Positions 55,929 to 64,000 of a stretch of DNA of 64,000 nucleotides are shown piece by piece. The DNA comes from Candidatus Contendibacter odensensis (lineage in GTDB: Bacteria; Pseudomonadota; Gammaproteobacteria; Competibacterales; Competibacteraceae). The stretch's first letter is position 1, and every line of letters begins with the position of its first letter. The position numbers and the translations under genes were made by a program. Location: assembly GCA_002747185.1 (NCBI GenBank), contig PDTV01000004.1, positions 248,001-312,000 of the forward strand, written 5' to 3'. The notes beneath the pieces were generated by a model. It was not told the DNA's origin. It was given only the letters and a program-made list of their open reading frames with translations, and ran no database searches.

Positions 55929-56123
55929 TGCTTGGTTAAGTGTTAGGAGTTACGCGGTTGACGCTCATCTGGTAGGCGATATGGGTTTTAGGCCACTATA
56001 TGTTGTTCTCGATCCTACCAATTGCATAACTCCTAAGTGTATTAAATCTACGCTGGAGATTATATTTTCCGGCCGTGTTCTAATCTCCACGATATTCTGC
56101 CTGTTTTCCTTCCGGAATTTTTT

Positions 56124-57440
56124 ATGAGTGATTTAACCTTCACTGTCAAACCTGGCGGTGCTTTATGTGGGCGCTTGCGTGTTCCAGGAGATAAATCGAT
56201 TTCACACCGCTCCATTATGCTGGGTTCGTTGGCGCAGGGGGTAACACGAATTTCCGGTTTTCTGGACGGTGAAGATTGCCTGGCAACGCTTAAAGCATTT
56301 CGTGCCATGGGTGTGCAGATTGACGATCCTGTGGAAGGGCAGTTTGCGGTACACGGTGTCGGCCTGCATGGTTTGCGGGTGCCTGATAAGCCCTTGGATT
56401 TAGGTAATTCAGGGACATCAATGCGATTGATGGCTGGTATTTTGGCCAGCCAGTCTTTTGATAGTGTGTTGATAGGTGATGCGTCTTTAAATCGCCGCCC
56501 GATGCGACGGGTTACAGAGCCACTCACACAGATGGGCGCACATATTGAAACAACGGTAGAAGGCACAGCTCCATTGCATATACGCGGTGGTCAGCGCTTG
56601 CATGGGATTGATTATCCTTTGCCAGTGGCCAGTGCCCAGGTGAAATCCTGTTTATTGCTGGCTGGATTGTATGCTGAAGGGGTGACACGCATCACTGAGC
56701 CTGCAACCACCCGTGATCATACCGAACGGATGTTGGAGGGGTTTGGCTATTGCGTGCGGCGTGAGGGCGAGTGTACGTTTGCAGTGGAGGGTGGCGGGTC
56801 GTTAGTGGCCGCTGAAATTAATGTGCCTGCGGATATTTCTTCAGCTGCATTTTTTCTGGTTGGAGCCAGTATTGCGCCTGGGTCAGACTTGCTGTTAGAA
56901 CACGTGGGGGTCAATCCAACCCGTACCGGTGTGATGGATATTTTGTTACAGATGGGGGCAACTATTGACGTTTTGAATCCACGGCAGATTGGTGGCGAGC
57001 CAGTGGCTGATTTGCGGGTACGGTACGCACCATTACAAGGTATTCAAATTCCTGAAAAACTGGTGCCATTAGCTATTGATGAATTTCCTGCGCTGTTTAT
57101 TGCGGCTGCCTGTGCTGAAGGAGAAACCGTACTGACCGGCGCTGAAGAGCTGCGGGTTAAGGAAAGCGACCGTGTACAGGCTATTGTTGATGGCCTGACC
57201 CTTTTGGGGGTATCGGCTCAAGCCACTTGGGATGGCATCATTATCCGGGGCGGGCCATTATCCGGAGGCGAGGTGAATAGCTATGGCGATCATCGCATCG
57301 CCATGAGTTTTGCCATGGCCGCATTGCGCGCGAAACATGCAATTCATATTCGTAACTGTGCGAATGTTAATACCTCATTTCCCCATTTTGCCAGGTTGGC
57401 TCAAGGCGCAGGATTACTGATTGATGAGGTTGCTGCATGA
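56124..57440 (+). CDS. aroA: 3-phosphoshikimate 1-carboxyvinyltransferase (EPSP synthase)
   Basis: AroA joins shikimate-3-phosphate and PEP, the sixth shikimate step and the target of glyphosate. The 438-aa protein has [19 protein letters not shown], the loop [31 protein letters not shown] and [10 protein letters not shown]. The [10 protein letters not shown] loop with Ala in LMAGIL is of the class II-like type found in Pseudomonas relatives. It overlaps cmk by 4 bases. Confidence 0.97.
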   Translation: MSDLTFTVKPGGALCGRLRVPGDKSISHRSIMLGSLAQGVTRISGFLDGEDCLATLKAFRAMGVQIDDPVEGQFAVHGVGLHGLRVPDKPLDLGNSGTSMRLMAGILASQSFDSVLIGDASLNRRPMRRVTEPLTQMGAHIETTVEGTAPLHIRGGQRLHGIDYPLPVASAQVKSCLLLAGLYAEGVTRITEPATTRDHTERMLEGFGYCVRREGECTFAVEGGGSLVAAEINVPADISSAAFFLVGASIAPGSDLLLEHVGVNPTRTGVMDILLQMGATIDVLNPRQIGGEPVADLRVRYAPLQGIQIPEKLVPLAIDEFPALFIAAACAEGETVLTGAEELRVKESDRVQAIVDGLTLLGVSAQATWDGIIIRGGPLSGGEVNSYGDHRIAMSFAMAALRAKHAIHIRNCANVNTSFPHFARLAQGAGLLIDEVAA

Positions 57441-58132
57441 GCCATTGTGTACCGGTTATTACCGTCGATGGGCCAAGCGGGGTAGGTAAGGGGACGCTGT
57501 GTCAGTGGCTGGCACAGCACCTGGGTTGGCATCTTTTGGATAGTGGCGCCTTGTACCGCTTGACGGCATTGTCGGCGCTACGCCGCAATACCCCTTTGGA
57601 CGATGAAGCACAAATCTCGGCAGTCGCCAATACCTTGGATGTGAAATTTATACCCAAAGAGCAAGACTCAGTGCGTGTTATTCTCGAGGGTGATGATGTG
57701 AGTGATACCATTCGCAGTGAGGCATGTGGCAATGCAGCGTCACAAGTTGCAGTATTGCCTGCGGTACGTAATGCACTGCTTCAGCGACAGCGCGGCTTTC
57801 GACAATACCCTGGGCTGGTTGCTGATGGGCGAGATATGGGGACGGTGATATTTCCTGATGCCAATCTCAAGCTGTTCTTGACGGCCAGTGCTGAAGAGCG
57901 TGCTAAAAGACGTTATAAGCAGTTGATTAAGAAAGGCATCGATGCTAATCTTCCATGCCTTGTCAGGGAGATCGCCGAGCGTGATAAGCGTGATACCCAA
58001 CGGGCAGTATCTCCGCTGGAGCCTGCGATTGATGCAGAGCTTGTGGATACCACGCAGCTTGGCATTCAAGACGTCTGTAAATTAGTATTAACATGCATTA
58101 CCCGGCGATTGACAATATCGGTAACTCCTTAG
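57437..58132 (+). CDS. cmk: Cytidylate kinase
   Basis: CMP/dCMP kinase of 231 aa: P-loop [42 protein letters not shown] and RAKRRYKQL. Supplies CDP for nucleic acid and phospholipid synthesis. The start overlaps the aroA stop (ATGA). It precedes rpsA as in most gammaproteobacteria. Confidence 0.97.
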   Translation: MSHCVPVITVDGPSGVGKGTLCQWLAQHLGWHLLDSGALYRLTALSALRRNTPLDDEAQISAVANTLDVKFIPKEQDSVRVILEGDDVSDTIRSEACGNAASQVAVLPAVRNALLQRQRGFRQYPGLVADGRDMGTVIFPDANLKLFLTASAEERAKRRYKQLIKKGIDANLPCLVREIAERDKRDTQRAVSPLEPAIDAELVDTTQLGIQDVCKLVLTCITRRLTISVTP

Positions 58133-58273
58133 GGGTTAACACTTTACGCCAGCGGTGGCTTTGGCTAGTCTTTTAGAGTTACCAAATGCTGTTTGAGCGT
58201 GCCACGGCCAGCCGTTGGGTGTGCGTCCCTAAAGTTTTTTCCTGAAGTGTATGTGAAACTACAGCCAAAACGT

Positions 58274-58301
58274 GGGTTCGAAATACAGTCATGTTGAACC
58301 C
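58274..58301 (+). promoter_or_regulatory. Hairpin in the rpsA leader
   Basis: GGGTTC (58274-58279) pairs with GAACCC (58296-58301) in the 226-base cmk-rpsA spacer, 57 bases before the rpsA start. S1 represses its own mRNA through leader structure in E. coli; a similar role here is inference. Confidence 0.35.
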
Positions 58302-58358
58302 GTAATTGCAACTAACCTGTGGTGGTTTAATGCCGCCTGATTTTTTGGGCTATAACCT

Positions 58359-60032
58359 ATGACCGAAAGTTTTGCCGAACTGTTTGAACAGAGCCTAGCC
58401 GACAAACAGATGCAACCTGGTGCCATTGTTGAGGGAATGGTAGTAGAAATCCGCCCGGATGCCGTGGTCGTTAACGCGGGTCTGAAGTCAGAAGGACTGA
58501 TTCCTCTTGAGCAGTTTTATGATGAGGAAGGTGTTCTCGAAGTCAAGGTCGGAGATTTGGTTGAGGTGGCCCTCGACGCATTGGAAGACGGATTTGGAGA
58601 GACACGTCTTTCCCGTGAAAAGGCCAAGCGGGCTCGTGTCTGGAACGCTCTGGAACAAGCCTTTGAACAGGAAGAGATTGTCAAGGGCCTGATTAGCGGC
58701 AAGGTGAAAGGCGGGTTTACTGTGGATATTGGTGAAATTCGTGCTTTTCTGCCGGGGTCACTGGTTGATGTTCGTCCGGTGCGCGACGCAGGTTACCTGG
58801 AAGGCAAAGAACTGGATTTCAAGGTTATCAAGCTGGATCGGCGGCGTAATAATGTGGTGGTATCTCGCCGTGCCGTGGTGGAGCAGGAATATAGCGCCGA
58901 ACGTGAAGCCTTGCTTGAGAGCCTTCAGGAAGGCCAGGTTGTCGATGGTGTAGTGAAGAATCTCACCGATTATGGCGCATTTCTGGACCTGGGCGGCATC
59001 GATGGTTTGTTGCATATTACGGATATGGCATGGCGGCGGGTCAAGCATCCTTCAGAGGTGGTTGCTGTTGGCGATGCCATCAAGGTCAAAGTGCTCAAGT
59101 TCGATCGTGAGCGCAACCGTGTATCATTGGGTTTGAAGCAACTGGGCGATGATCCATGGATTGCCCTGGCGCGTCGCTATCCGGTCAATAATCGGGTATT
59201 TGGCAAGGTCACCAATATTGCCGATTACGGCTGCTTTGTGGAGATTGAAGAAGGCGTTGAAGGCCTGGTTCACGTCTCTGAGATGGATTGGACAAACAAG
59301 AATGTTAACCCGAACAAGGTCGTGGCTCTGGGTGATGAGGTTGAAGTCGCGGTACTTGACATTGATGAAGAGCGTCGGCGTATCTCGCTGGGTATGAAGC
59401 AATGCCGGCAAAATCCTTGGGATGAGTTCGATCAGAGTCACGGTAAGGGCGATCATGTTTCTGGCAAGATCAAGTCAATTACCGATTTTGGTATTTTCAT
59501 TGGTTTGGATGGCGGTATTGATGGTCTGGTGCATCTATCCGATATCTCCTGGAACACAAGTGGTGAGGATGCAGTACGCCAGTACAAGAAGGGACAGGAA
59601 GTTGAAGCCGTGGTGTTGGCGGTTGATTCCGAGCGCGAACGAATTTCACTGGGCATCAAGCAACTTGATAAGGATCCCTTCTCTAATTTTGTTGCTGATA
59701 ATCCCAAAGGCAGCATTGTCAAGGGGCAGGTTACCGCTGTGGATCCCAAGGGGGCGACGTTGGATCTAGGCCAGGGTGTTGAGGGCACGTTGCGTGCTTC
59801 CGAACTCTCTCGTGAGCGGGTAGATGATGCGCGTTCCTTGCTGAAAGAAGGTGAGGAGATTGAGGCCAAGTTCATCGGTGTTGATCGCAAGAACCGTACA
59901 ATTAGCCTCTCTATCAAGGCGAAGGATCTGGCAGAAGAAGCCGAAGTGATGCACGATTACAGCCGTAAATCTGTGACGGGAGCAACACTGGGTGATATTT
60001 TCAAGGAGCAGATGAGTACTCAGGACGAGTAG
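58359..60032 (+). CDS. rpsA: 30S ribosomal protein S1
   Basis: A 557-aa protein made of six S1 RNA-binding OB domains, starting near residues 22, 108, 193, 278, 365 and 452 (for example [20 protein letters not shown] and [20 protein letters not shown]). S1 unfolds mRNA leaders on the small subunit. The length equals that of E. coli S1. It is cotranscribed with or follows cmk. Confidence 0.98.
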   Translation: MTESFAELFEQSLADKQMQPGAIVEGMVVEIRPDAVVVNAGLKSEGLIPLEQFYDEEGVLEVKVGDLVEVALDALEDGFGETRLSREKAKRARVWNALEQAFEQEEIVKGLISGKVKGGFTVDIGEIRAFLPGSLVDVRPVRDAGYLEGKELDFKVIKLDRRRNNVVVSRRAVVEQEYSAEREALLESLQEGQVVDGVVKNLTDYGAFLDLGGIDGLLHITDMAWRRVKHPSEVVAVGDAIKVKVLKFDRERNRVSLGLKQLGDDPWIALARRYPVNNRVFGKVTNIADYGCFVEIEEGVEGLVHVSEMDWTNKNVNPNKVVALGDEVEVAVLDIDEERRRISLGMKQCRQNPWDEFDQSHGKGDHVSGKIKSITDFGIFIGLDGGIDGLVHLSDISWNTSGEDAVRQYKKGQEVEAVVLAVDSERERISLGIKQLDKDPFSNFVADNPKGSIVKGQVTAVDPKGATLDLGQGVEGTLRASELSRERVDDARSLLKEGEEIEAKFIGVDRKNRTISLSIKAKDLAEEAEVMHDYSRKSVTGATLGDIFKEQMSTQDE

Positions 60033-60339
60033 TTGCAATTCAGGCTTTTCGTTTTCATATGATCGCGGGTGGGCAGGGAGAGCCCATCAATGATCGTATC
60101 TCCTTGCCTGTGAATTCCATTGGCCGAACTTATTAGGGGGCTGTGGCGTATTGTACGGCCTTCTCACGATCTACAGATCAGGGTGGAAGAGACAGAGAAA
60201 CAACAGGTTTTTATACATCAGTGTCTTGGTGCTAGAGGGTAAGCGATTGTGAGTAAAGAAGCTTCCTTCCCGCCTTTATTGATTCGTTTGGCAGTGCGCA
60301 ATCAGGTTATGGTTAACGTATTTTCCTGGAGAAGTTTGT
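60033..60339. other. rpsA-ihfB spacer, about 300 bases, no gene seen
   Basis: No supported ORF. The ihfB promoter should lie here, and TTTTCCTGGAGAAG precedes the ihfB ATG as its ribosome site. No clear terminator for rpsA is seen. Confidence 0.5.
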
Positions 60340-60642
60340 ATGACTAAGTCGGAGCTGATCGAGATTCTCACGCATAAACGGAGAGATATTCCTTATAAGG
60401 ATGTGGAGCAGGCGATCAAGACGATGCTGGAGCAAATGAGTGAATCCCTGGCGAATGGTGAGCGAATCGAGATTCGAGGGTTTGGTAGTTTTTCACTCCA
60501 TTTTCGACCGCCACGGATCGGGCGCAACCCTAAAACAGGTGATGCAGTAGCTTTGGAGGGTAAATATGTCCCGCACTTTAAACCCGGTAAGGAGTTACGT
60601 GAACGGGTCAACGATAATCACCAAAAAACCAAAAAATACTGA
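60340..60642 (+). CDS. ihfB: Integration host factor subunit beta
   Basis: A 100-aa HU/IHF-family protein: [20 protein letters not shown], the [12 protein letters not shown] turn, the DNA-intercalating arm [15 protein letters not shown] and [13 protein letters not shown]. With IhfA it bends DNA at specific sites. Position after rpsA is conserved and identifies the beta subunit. Confidence 0.97.
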   Translation: MTKSELIEILTHKRRDIPYKDVEQAIKTMLEQMSESLANGERIEIRGFGSFSLHFRPPRIGRNPKTGDAVALEGKYVPHFKPGKELRERVNDNHQKTKKY

Positions 60643-60860
60643 TAGCTCGCTAATAACTATTCATTAACTGTTAATAATGGAAACCCACCGGATATGTGCT
60701 GGATGAGTGCCCTGTCGGTTTGCTTTTTAAGTTAACTCATTATTAATTTTGGTAATTTGGGGTACGTTAACCGATAAAGTGATGACAACAAGGTTTATTG
60801 TTGAAAAGTAGTTTCAAAAAGCAAGGTATTTATGCCGGATCCTGAAGGGTGAGTATTTTT

Positions 60861-60951
60861 ACACAATTCGGATTCATAATAGCGATAATGCTCGCTTCCA
60901 TGCTGTTTGGAAACCCACGATAATCAAAGTGGGTTTTTTGTTGAATTGTGT
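60861..60951 (+). ncRNA. Candidate structured RNA before lapA
   Basis: A 9-bp inverted repeat ACACAATTC (60861-60869) / GAATTGTGT (60943-60951) encloses a small hairpin (GCGATAATGCTCGC) and the intrinsic terminator at 60911-60939. The terminator ends no gene other than the distant ihfB 270 bases upstream. The unit may be a small RNA, or a leader with an attenuator for lapAB. No RNA family is recognised. Confidence 0.35.
60911..60939 (+). terminator. Intrinsic terminator upstream of lapA
   Basis: AAACCCAC, a 10-base loop, GTGGGTTT and then four further T. A textbook rho-independent terminator facing lapA, 95 bases before its start. Confidence 0.85.
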
Positions 60952-61033
60952 AATAACCAAGATCTCTTATGTATGTATCACTCATCAGCACCTGGGGAAG
61001 TCTGGGTGTAAACCATTCTGGCAGGGGAAATTC

Positions 61034-61336
61034 ATGTCCTGGATCAAATTTATTCTGATCGCTGCAATTTTTTTGGTTGTACTGCTGGTAGGTGTCGAGT
61101 TTTCTACACTCCATGCAGACAAGGTGACAATCAACTATCTGTTGGGTATGACGACACAGCCGCTATCGATGGTGGTGGTGTGCGCGTTTGCTGCGGGTGT
61201 CGTGGTGACGATGCTTATAGGGGCTACTATTGTACTGCCGCTACGATTGCAAGTATCTCGTTTGCAGCAGTCGGTTGTTAGCAAGGATCATGAGATCAAA
61301 TTACTCAAAAAGAAGGCAGGGCGGGACGTTCGCTGA
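61034..61336 (+). CDS. lapA: Lipopolysaccharide assembly protein A
   Basis: A 100-aa LapA (YciS) protein with two membrane helices (ILIAAIFLVVLLVGVEF, residues 6-22; MVVVCAFAAGVVVTMLIGA, about 46-64) and a cytoplasmic coiled tail. LapA works with LapB and FtsH to control LpxC and LPS amount. I start it at the ATG at 61034 (MSWIKF), with GGGGAA before it; the frame is open further upstream without similarity. Confidence 0.92.
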   Translation: MSWIKFILIAAIFLVVLLVGVEFSTLHADKVTINYLLGMTTQPLSMVVVCAFAAGVVVTMLIGATIVLPLRLQVSRLQQSVVSKDHEIKLLKKKAGRDVR

Positions 61337-61361
61337 AATCGCGGCTCGGTTCAGCTGATTC

Positions 61362-62531
61362 ATGATGGAATTATTATGGTTGCTATTGCCTGTTGCTGCC
61401 GCGTCGGGTTGGTGGATTGCTCGACGCGGACAGGTGGCTTGCAACAATGCGAGTGTCCGCAGTACTGAATATTTAAAAGGGCTGAATTACCTGATTGATG
61501 ACAAGCCCGATGAAGCGATTGAAATTTTCACCCGTATGGCTGATGTCGATCAGGATACGGTTGAAATGCACTTGATATTGGGCAATCTGTTTCGCCGTCG
61601 TGGTGAAGTGGATCGTGCCATTCATATTCACAGTAGCCTTATCAAGCGTAATCACCTGACTGTAAAACAGCGCCATCAGGCGATGTTAGAACTCGGCGAA
61701 GATTATTTGCGTGCCGGTTTGCTTGACCGGGCCGAAGTACTTTTTCTGGAGTTGATGGATCAGTCGAAGCATACAGAAGTAGCACTTTCTCGCCTGGTTT
61801 ATATCTTTCAGCAAGAGAAAGACTGGCAGCAGGCAATCATGTATTGCGACCGTCTGGAACAGATAAGCGGAATATCCAGGCGACGGGAGATTGCACATTA
61901 TCGTTGTGAACTGGCTGAGGAATCGATCCAGCAGCAAGAACCAGCCAATGCCAGAAAGTGGCTGCAGGAGGCGCTGGTCCGTGATCCATGTTGTGTCCGC
62001 GCCAGTATGCTGTTGGGGTATTTGTTTATGGATATGGGCCATTATCAAGAAGCCATTGCTGCATTTCAAGCGGTTGAGCAGCAAGATTTGGACTATTTTC
62101 CTGAAGTGATTAATGCGCTAAGCCAGTGCTACAGCCTATTGGGAAATCTTGATGAGTGGATTGCGTATTTGCGTAAGGTGCATGAGCGCGATCATGGTGG
62201 TCGTTTTACGGATGCATTGGCAGAGTGGCTTTTAAAGCAGGAAGGTGAAGAAGCTGCCCTTGACTTTCTTGAGCGTGAGTTAAATAACTATCCTACTTTA
62301 CTTGGGCTGCGTCGCCTGGTTGAAATCAAGCTGGAACAGAGTAAGGGTGCGGAATATGCCGATTTGCGGACTCTGCATTGTATCAGTACCCAAATGTTGA
62401 ATAGTACTGCCCGTTATCGGTGTGATAATTGCGGCTTTGTGACCAGGTCTTTGCTCTGGTGTTGCCCAAGCTGTTTGCGCTGGAATACCATTAAGCCTCT
62501 TCCTGATCTGGTTATGAAAACCGGTGCCTGA
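61362..62531 (+). CDS. lapB: Lipopolysaccharide assembly protein B (TPR, rubredoxin-like)
   Basis: A 389-aa protein: N-terminal membrane helix (MMELLWLLLPVAAASGWWIA), TPR repeats through residue 330, and a C-terminal rubredoxin-like zinc/iron motif C-x2-C…C-x2-C (CDNCGF, CCPSCLRW). LapB (YciM) acts as adaptor for FtsH degradation of LpxC and thereby limits LPS synthesis. It follows lapA by 25 bases, the conserved order. Confidence 0.96.
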   Translation: MMELLWLLLPVAAASGWWIARRGQVACNNASVRSTEYLKGLNYLIDDKPDEAIEIFTRMADVDQDTVEMHLILGNLFRRRGEVDRAIHIHSSLIKRNHLTVKQRHQAMLELGEDYLRAGLLDRAEVLFLELMDQSKHTEVALSRLVYIFQQEKDWQQAIMYCDRLEQISGISRRREIAHYRCELAEESIQQQEPANARKWLQEALVRDPCCVRASMLLGYLFMDMGHYQEAIAAFQAVEQQDLDYFPEVINALSQCYSLLGNLDEWIAYLRKVHERDHGGRFTDALAEWLLKQEGEEAALDFLERELNNYPTLLGLRRLVEIKLEQSKGAEYADLRTLHCISTQMLNSTARYRCDNCGFVTRSLLWCCPSCLRWNTIKPLPDLVMKTGA

Positions 62532-62630
62532 AGCCGCCAGGCCTTGTCGATAACCCGGAAAAGATTAAGGCGTGGTTCATGATTGCTATGATACTGAGGT
62601 AACCGGCCTTTTTAGCCGAAAAATACAATA

Positions 62631-62740
62631 TATGGCGGAACCAGCTAGGTTTGATTAATTGGTTCCACTATATCCGTCTATTTTAACGCGCAAATTATCA
62701 CTATAAACAGTTCCAATTTATATATAGTGTTTGCGCTATA
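62631..62740 (+). repeat. MITE-like palindromic element, copy 3 (110 bp)
   Basis: Same orientation as copy 1: TATGGCGGAACCAGCTAGGT, a TTTTAACGCGCAAA centre, and TTTGCGCTATA at the end. Both hairpin modules are present but diverged. It ends 21 bases before the ComEA-like ATG, so it lies in that gene's promoter or leader. Confidence 0.85.
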
Positions 62741-62761
62741 TATTGGAAAGGAAAATCAACT

Positions 62762-63409
62762 ATGAAGCTTTTGAATATATTTTTTGGTTTGGTTTTAGCG
62801 CTGTGCTCCACTGTTGTTCAAGCGCTTGATATCAATACAGCCTCTGCCAAAGAGTTGGCAACATTGAATGGTGTGGGTCCTAAGAAAGCAGCAGCGATTG
62901 TCAAATACCGCGAGGCGAATGGCTCTTTTCAGTCGCTTGATGATCTGAGTAAAGTGCCAGGTATTGGTGAAAAAACCTTGGATAAAAACAAAGGCATGTT
63001 GACATTGGGAGGTGTTGCGGCTCCGGCGAAACCGGCGGCGGCGGGTGCAACGTCGAAAATGTCAGATGCTGCAAAGGCCAAGATGCCAATGAAACCGACG
63101 GCGGCGGGTGCAACGTCGAAAATGTCAGATGCTGCAAAGGCCAAGATGCCAATGAAACCGACGGCGGCGGGTGCAACATCGAAGATGTCAGATGCTGCAA
63201 AGGCCAAGATGCCAATGAAACATCGAAGATGTCAGATGCTGCAAAAGCCAAAACACCTTCAATGCCCACAACCAAGATGCCTAAAGCACCTGCTGTTCCT
63301 GCAACCAAGATGCCTAAAGCACCTGCTGTTCCTGCAACCAAGATGCCTAAAGCACCTGCTGTTCCTGCAACCAAGTGAATATTACGTCAGTGGTTTTTTG
63401 CGTTTTTAG
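62762..63409 (+). CDS. ComEA-like secreted helix-hairpin-helix protein with frameshifted repeat tail
   Basis: As read, 215 aa. A signal peptide (residues 1-21) is followed by a helix-hairpin-helix DNA-binding domain (INTASAKELATLNGVGPKKA, VPGIGEKTL) as in ComEA or YbaV. Three 21-residue repeats follow (KPTAAGATSKMSDAAKAKMPM). A 19-bp loss inside the fourth repeat near 63220 shifts the frame, turning the tail into HRRCQMLQKPKH and then RCLKHLLFLQP repeats. In the original frame the end is three KMPKAPAVPAT units and a stop at 63376-63378. The domain part should be active; the tail is altered. Confidence 0.85.
   Translation: MKLLNIFFGLVLALCSTVVQALDINTASAKELATLNGVGPKKAAAIVKYREANGSFQSLDDLSKVPGIGEKTLDKNKGMLTLGGVAAPAKPAAAGATSKMSDAAKAKMPMKPTAAGATSKMSDAAKAKMPMKPTAAGATSKMSDAAKAKMPMKHRRCQMLQKPKHLQCPQPRCLKHLLFLQPRCLKHLLFLQPRCLKHLLFLQPSEYYVSGFLRF
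63029..63220 (+). repeat. 63-bp minisatellite, three full units plus a truncated fourth
   Basis: Units at 63029-63091, 63092-63154 and 63155-63217 differ by only a few bases. A fourth begins at 63218 with a 19-bp internal loss. In frame they encode a Lys/Ala-rich 21-residue repeat. Confidence 0.93.
63274..63372 (+). repeat. 33-bp minisatellite, three identical units
   Basis: AAGATGCCTAAAGCACCTGC and 13 more bases occur three times without mismatch. In the ancestral frame they encode KMPKAPAVPAT; in the present frame, RCLKHLLFLQP-type repeats. Confidence 0.93.
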
Positions 63410-63466
63410 TTTTTTCTAATACGCCGCCTGCGATTGTTTCCTGCCCAGGAAAATGTGTTGCTCTTT

Positions 63467-63495
63467 CTGTCCTCTCCTCCGCAGGGAGAGGACAG
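63467..63495. repeat. REP-like hairpin before lolC
   Basis: CTGTCCTCTCC (63467-63477) and GGAGAGGACAG (63485-63495) form an 11-bp perfect stem with a 7-base loop. The hairpin class is the same as at 9104 and 17700. Weak T-richness follows (TTTGATTTT), so it could also end the ComEA-like transcript. Confidence 0.6.
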
Positions 63496-63664
63496 TTTGA
63501 TTTTGCTCTATAGGCAACATTGACTCGATAAAAACCGTCTACATGGACAGTGTCTTTTTCTTGATTAAAACGACTGGCCATGGCTAATGTGGGCCGTTTT
63601 CCAAGTAATCAAAATCGTATAATAACGCCACATTTAGCTGTTATTGCCAACCGGAATTGTCTCT

Positions 63665-64000
63665 ATGTTTCGTCCTCTGGAGTTGTTTATCGGGCTGCGC
63701 TATACCCGAGCCAAGCGCCGGAATCACTTTATTTCCTTTATCTCGTTCAGCTCAATGCTGGGTATTGCTTTGGGTATTACTGCACTGATTACTGTCTTGT
63801 CGGTGATGAACGGTTTTCAGGAAGAAGTGCGTAATCGTATCTTGGCGATGACACCCCATGCCACTGTCAGTCGCTGGAATGGATTACTGGAAGACTGGCA
63901 AGCTGTTCGAGGCCAGATACTGGAAAATTCCCGTGTGCTGGGAGGAACACCCTACATTCGTGGTGAAGCAATGCTGAATAATGCTTCTTTGGTTAGCGGT
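63665..64000 (+). CDS. lolC: Lipoprotein-releasing system permease LolC, partial
   Basis: The first 112 codons are present and the frame runs off the window. MFRPLELFIGLRYTRAKRRN, FISFISFSSMLGIALGI and VLSVMNGFQEEVRNRIL are typical of LolC/LolE, the membrane subunits of the ABC complex LolCDE that hands lipoproteins to LolA. The first membrane helix lies at about residues 22-45. LolE cannot be excluded without the rest. Confidence 0.9.
   Translation, partial: MFRPLELFIGLRYTRAKRRNHFISFISFSSMLGIALGITALITVLSVMNGFQEEVRNRILAMTPHATVSRWNGLLEDWQAVRGQILENSRVLGGTPYIRGEAMLNNASLVSG

Noticed and set aside
62901..63374. Long minus-strand ORF over the ComEA repeats and a CRISPR-like look of the repeat array
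   Set aside because: The repeats are tandem without spacers and lie in the coding frame of a secreted protein on the plus strand; the minus frame is open only because the repeat is a multiple of three.

Overview
The window is a chromosomal segment of a gammaproteobacterium. I infer this from gene order. One block, ferredoxin-coaD-rsmD-two M16 peptidases-ftsY-rpoH, and a second block, gph-ubiG-mtaD-mtnA-gyrA-pheA-hisC-tyrA-aroA-cmk-rpsA-ihfB-lapA-lapB, follow the order I know from Pseudomonas-type genomes, with losses (ftsE/ftsX after ftsY, serC after gyrA) and insertions (an OmpA-type gene before mtnA). Base composition looks moderate. I cannot name genus or species from sequence alone.

Layout. 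1-2.1 kb: a DUF1538 gene cut by the window edge, a frameshifted RRM gene, a YiiD_C thioesterase and a decayed nitroreductase. 2.1-11.5 kb: housekeeping genes (ferredoxin, coaD, rsmD, M16 pair, ftsY, rpoH with a perfect CIRCE operator, a YeeZ-like epimerase, mutY, yggX). 11.53-15.54 kb: tRNA-Phe(GAA) and a 3.9-kb integrative island bounded by a 14-bp copy of the tRNA 3' end. The island holds a frameshifted P4-type integrase, a HigBA toxin-antitoxin pair, an ART-HYD1-like toxin gene overlapping a 56-aa membrane ORF, a second truncated copy of that toxin/membrane-ORF junction, a transposase relic and a ribbon-helix-helix-like ORF. 15.7-23.6 kb: a Ser/Thr kinase, a DnaJ-related protein, PilH, and a DUF2760-Hsp70-Hsp70 operon. 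23.7-28.4 kb: malyl-CoA lyase-like gene with meaB, nadE, suhB. 28.8-34.9 kb: pspA and a 1793-aa polytopic membrane protein. 35-36.6 kb: cysE-iscU-like-iscA. 37.3-43 kb: a helix-hairpin-helix protein, asnS, and a signalling locus of kinase, FHA relic and PP2C phosphatase. 43.3-62.5 kb: the gph to lapB block, with a 421-aa intein at the catalytic tyrosine of GyrA. 62.7-64 kb: a ComEA-like repeat protein and the start of lolC.

The housekeeping genes read through without interruption, while frameshifts fall in accessory genes (RRM, nitroreductase, integrase, FHA, ComEA repeats). This favours real decay over random sequence error, although single indels in homopolymers remain open. The window also carries several classes of small repeats: three copies of a palindromic 76-110 bp MITE-like element, two IS200/IS605-type relics, REP-like GC hairpins, and short direct duplications at gene edges (rsmD, ftsY, FHA).

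The most promising unusual system is the island's toxin/small-membrane-protein pair with its duplicated relic. Next are CIRCE control of rpoH and the GyrA intein whose homing endonuclease looks dead.
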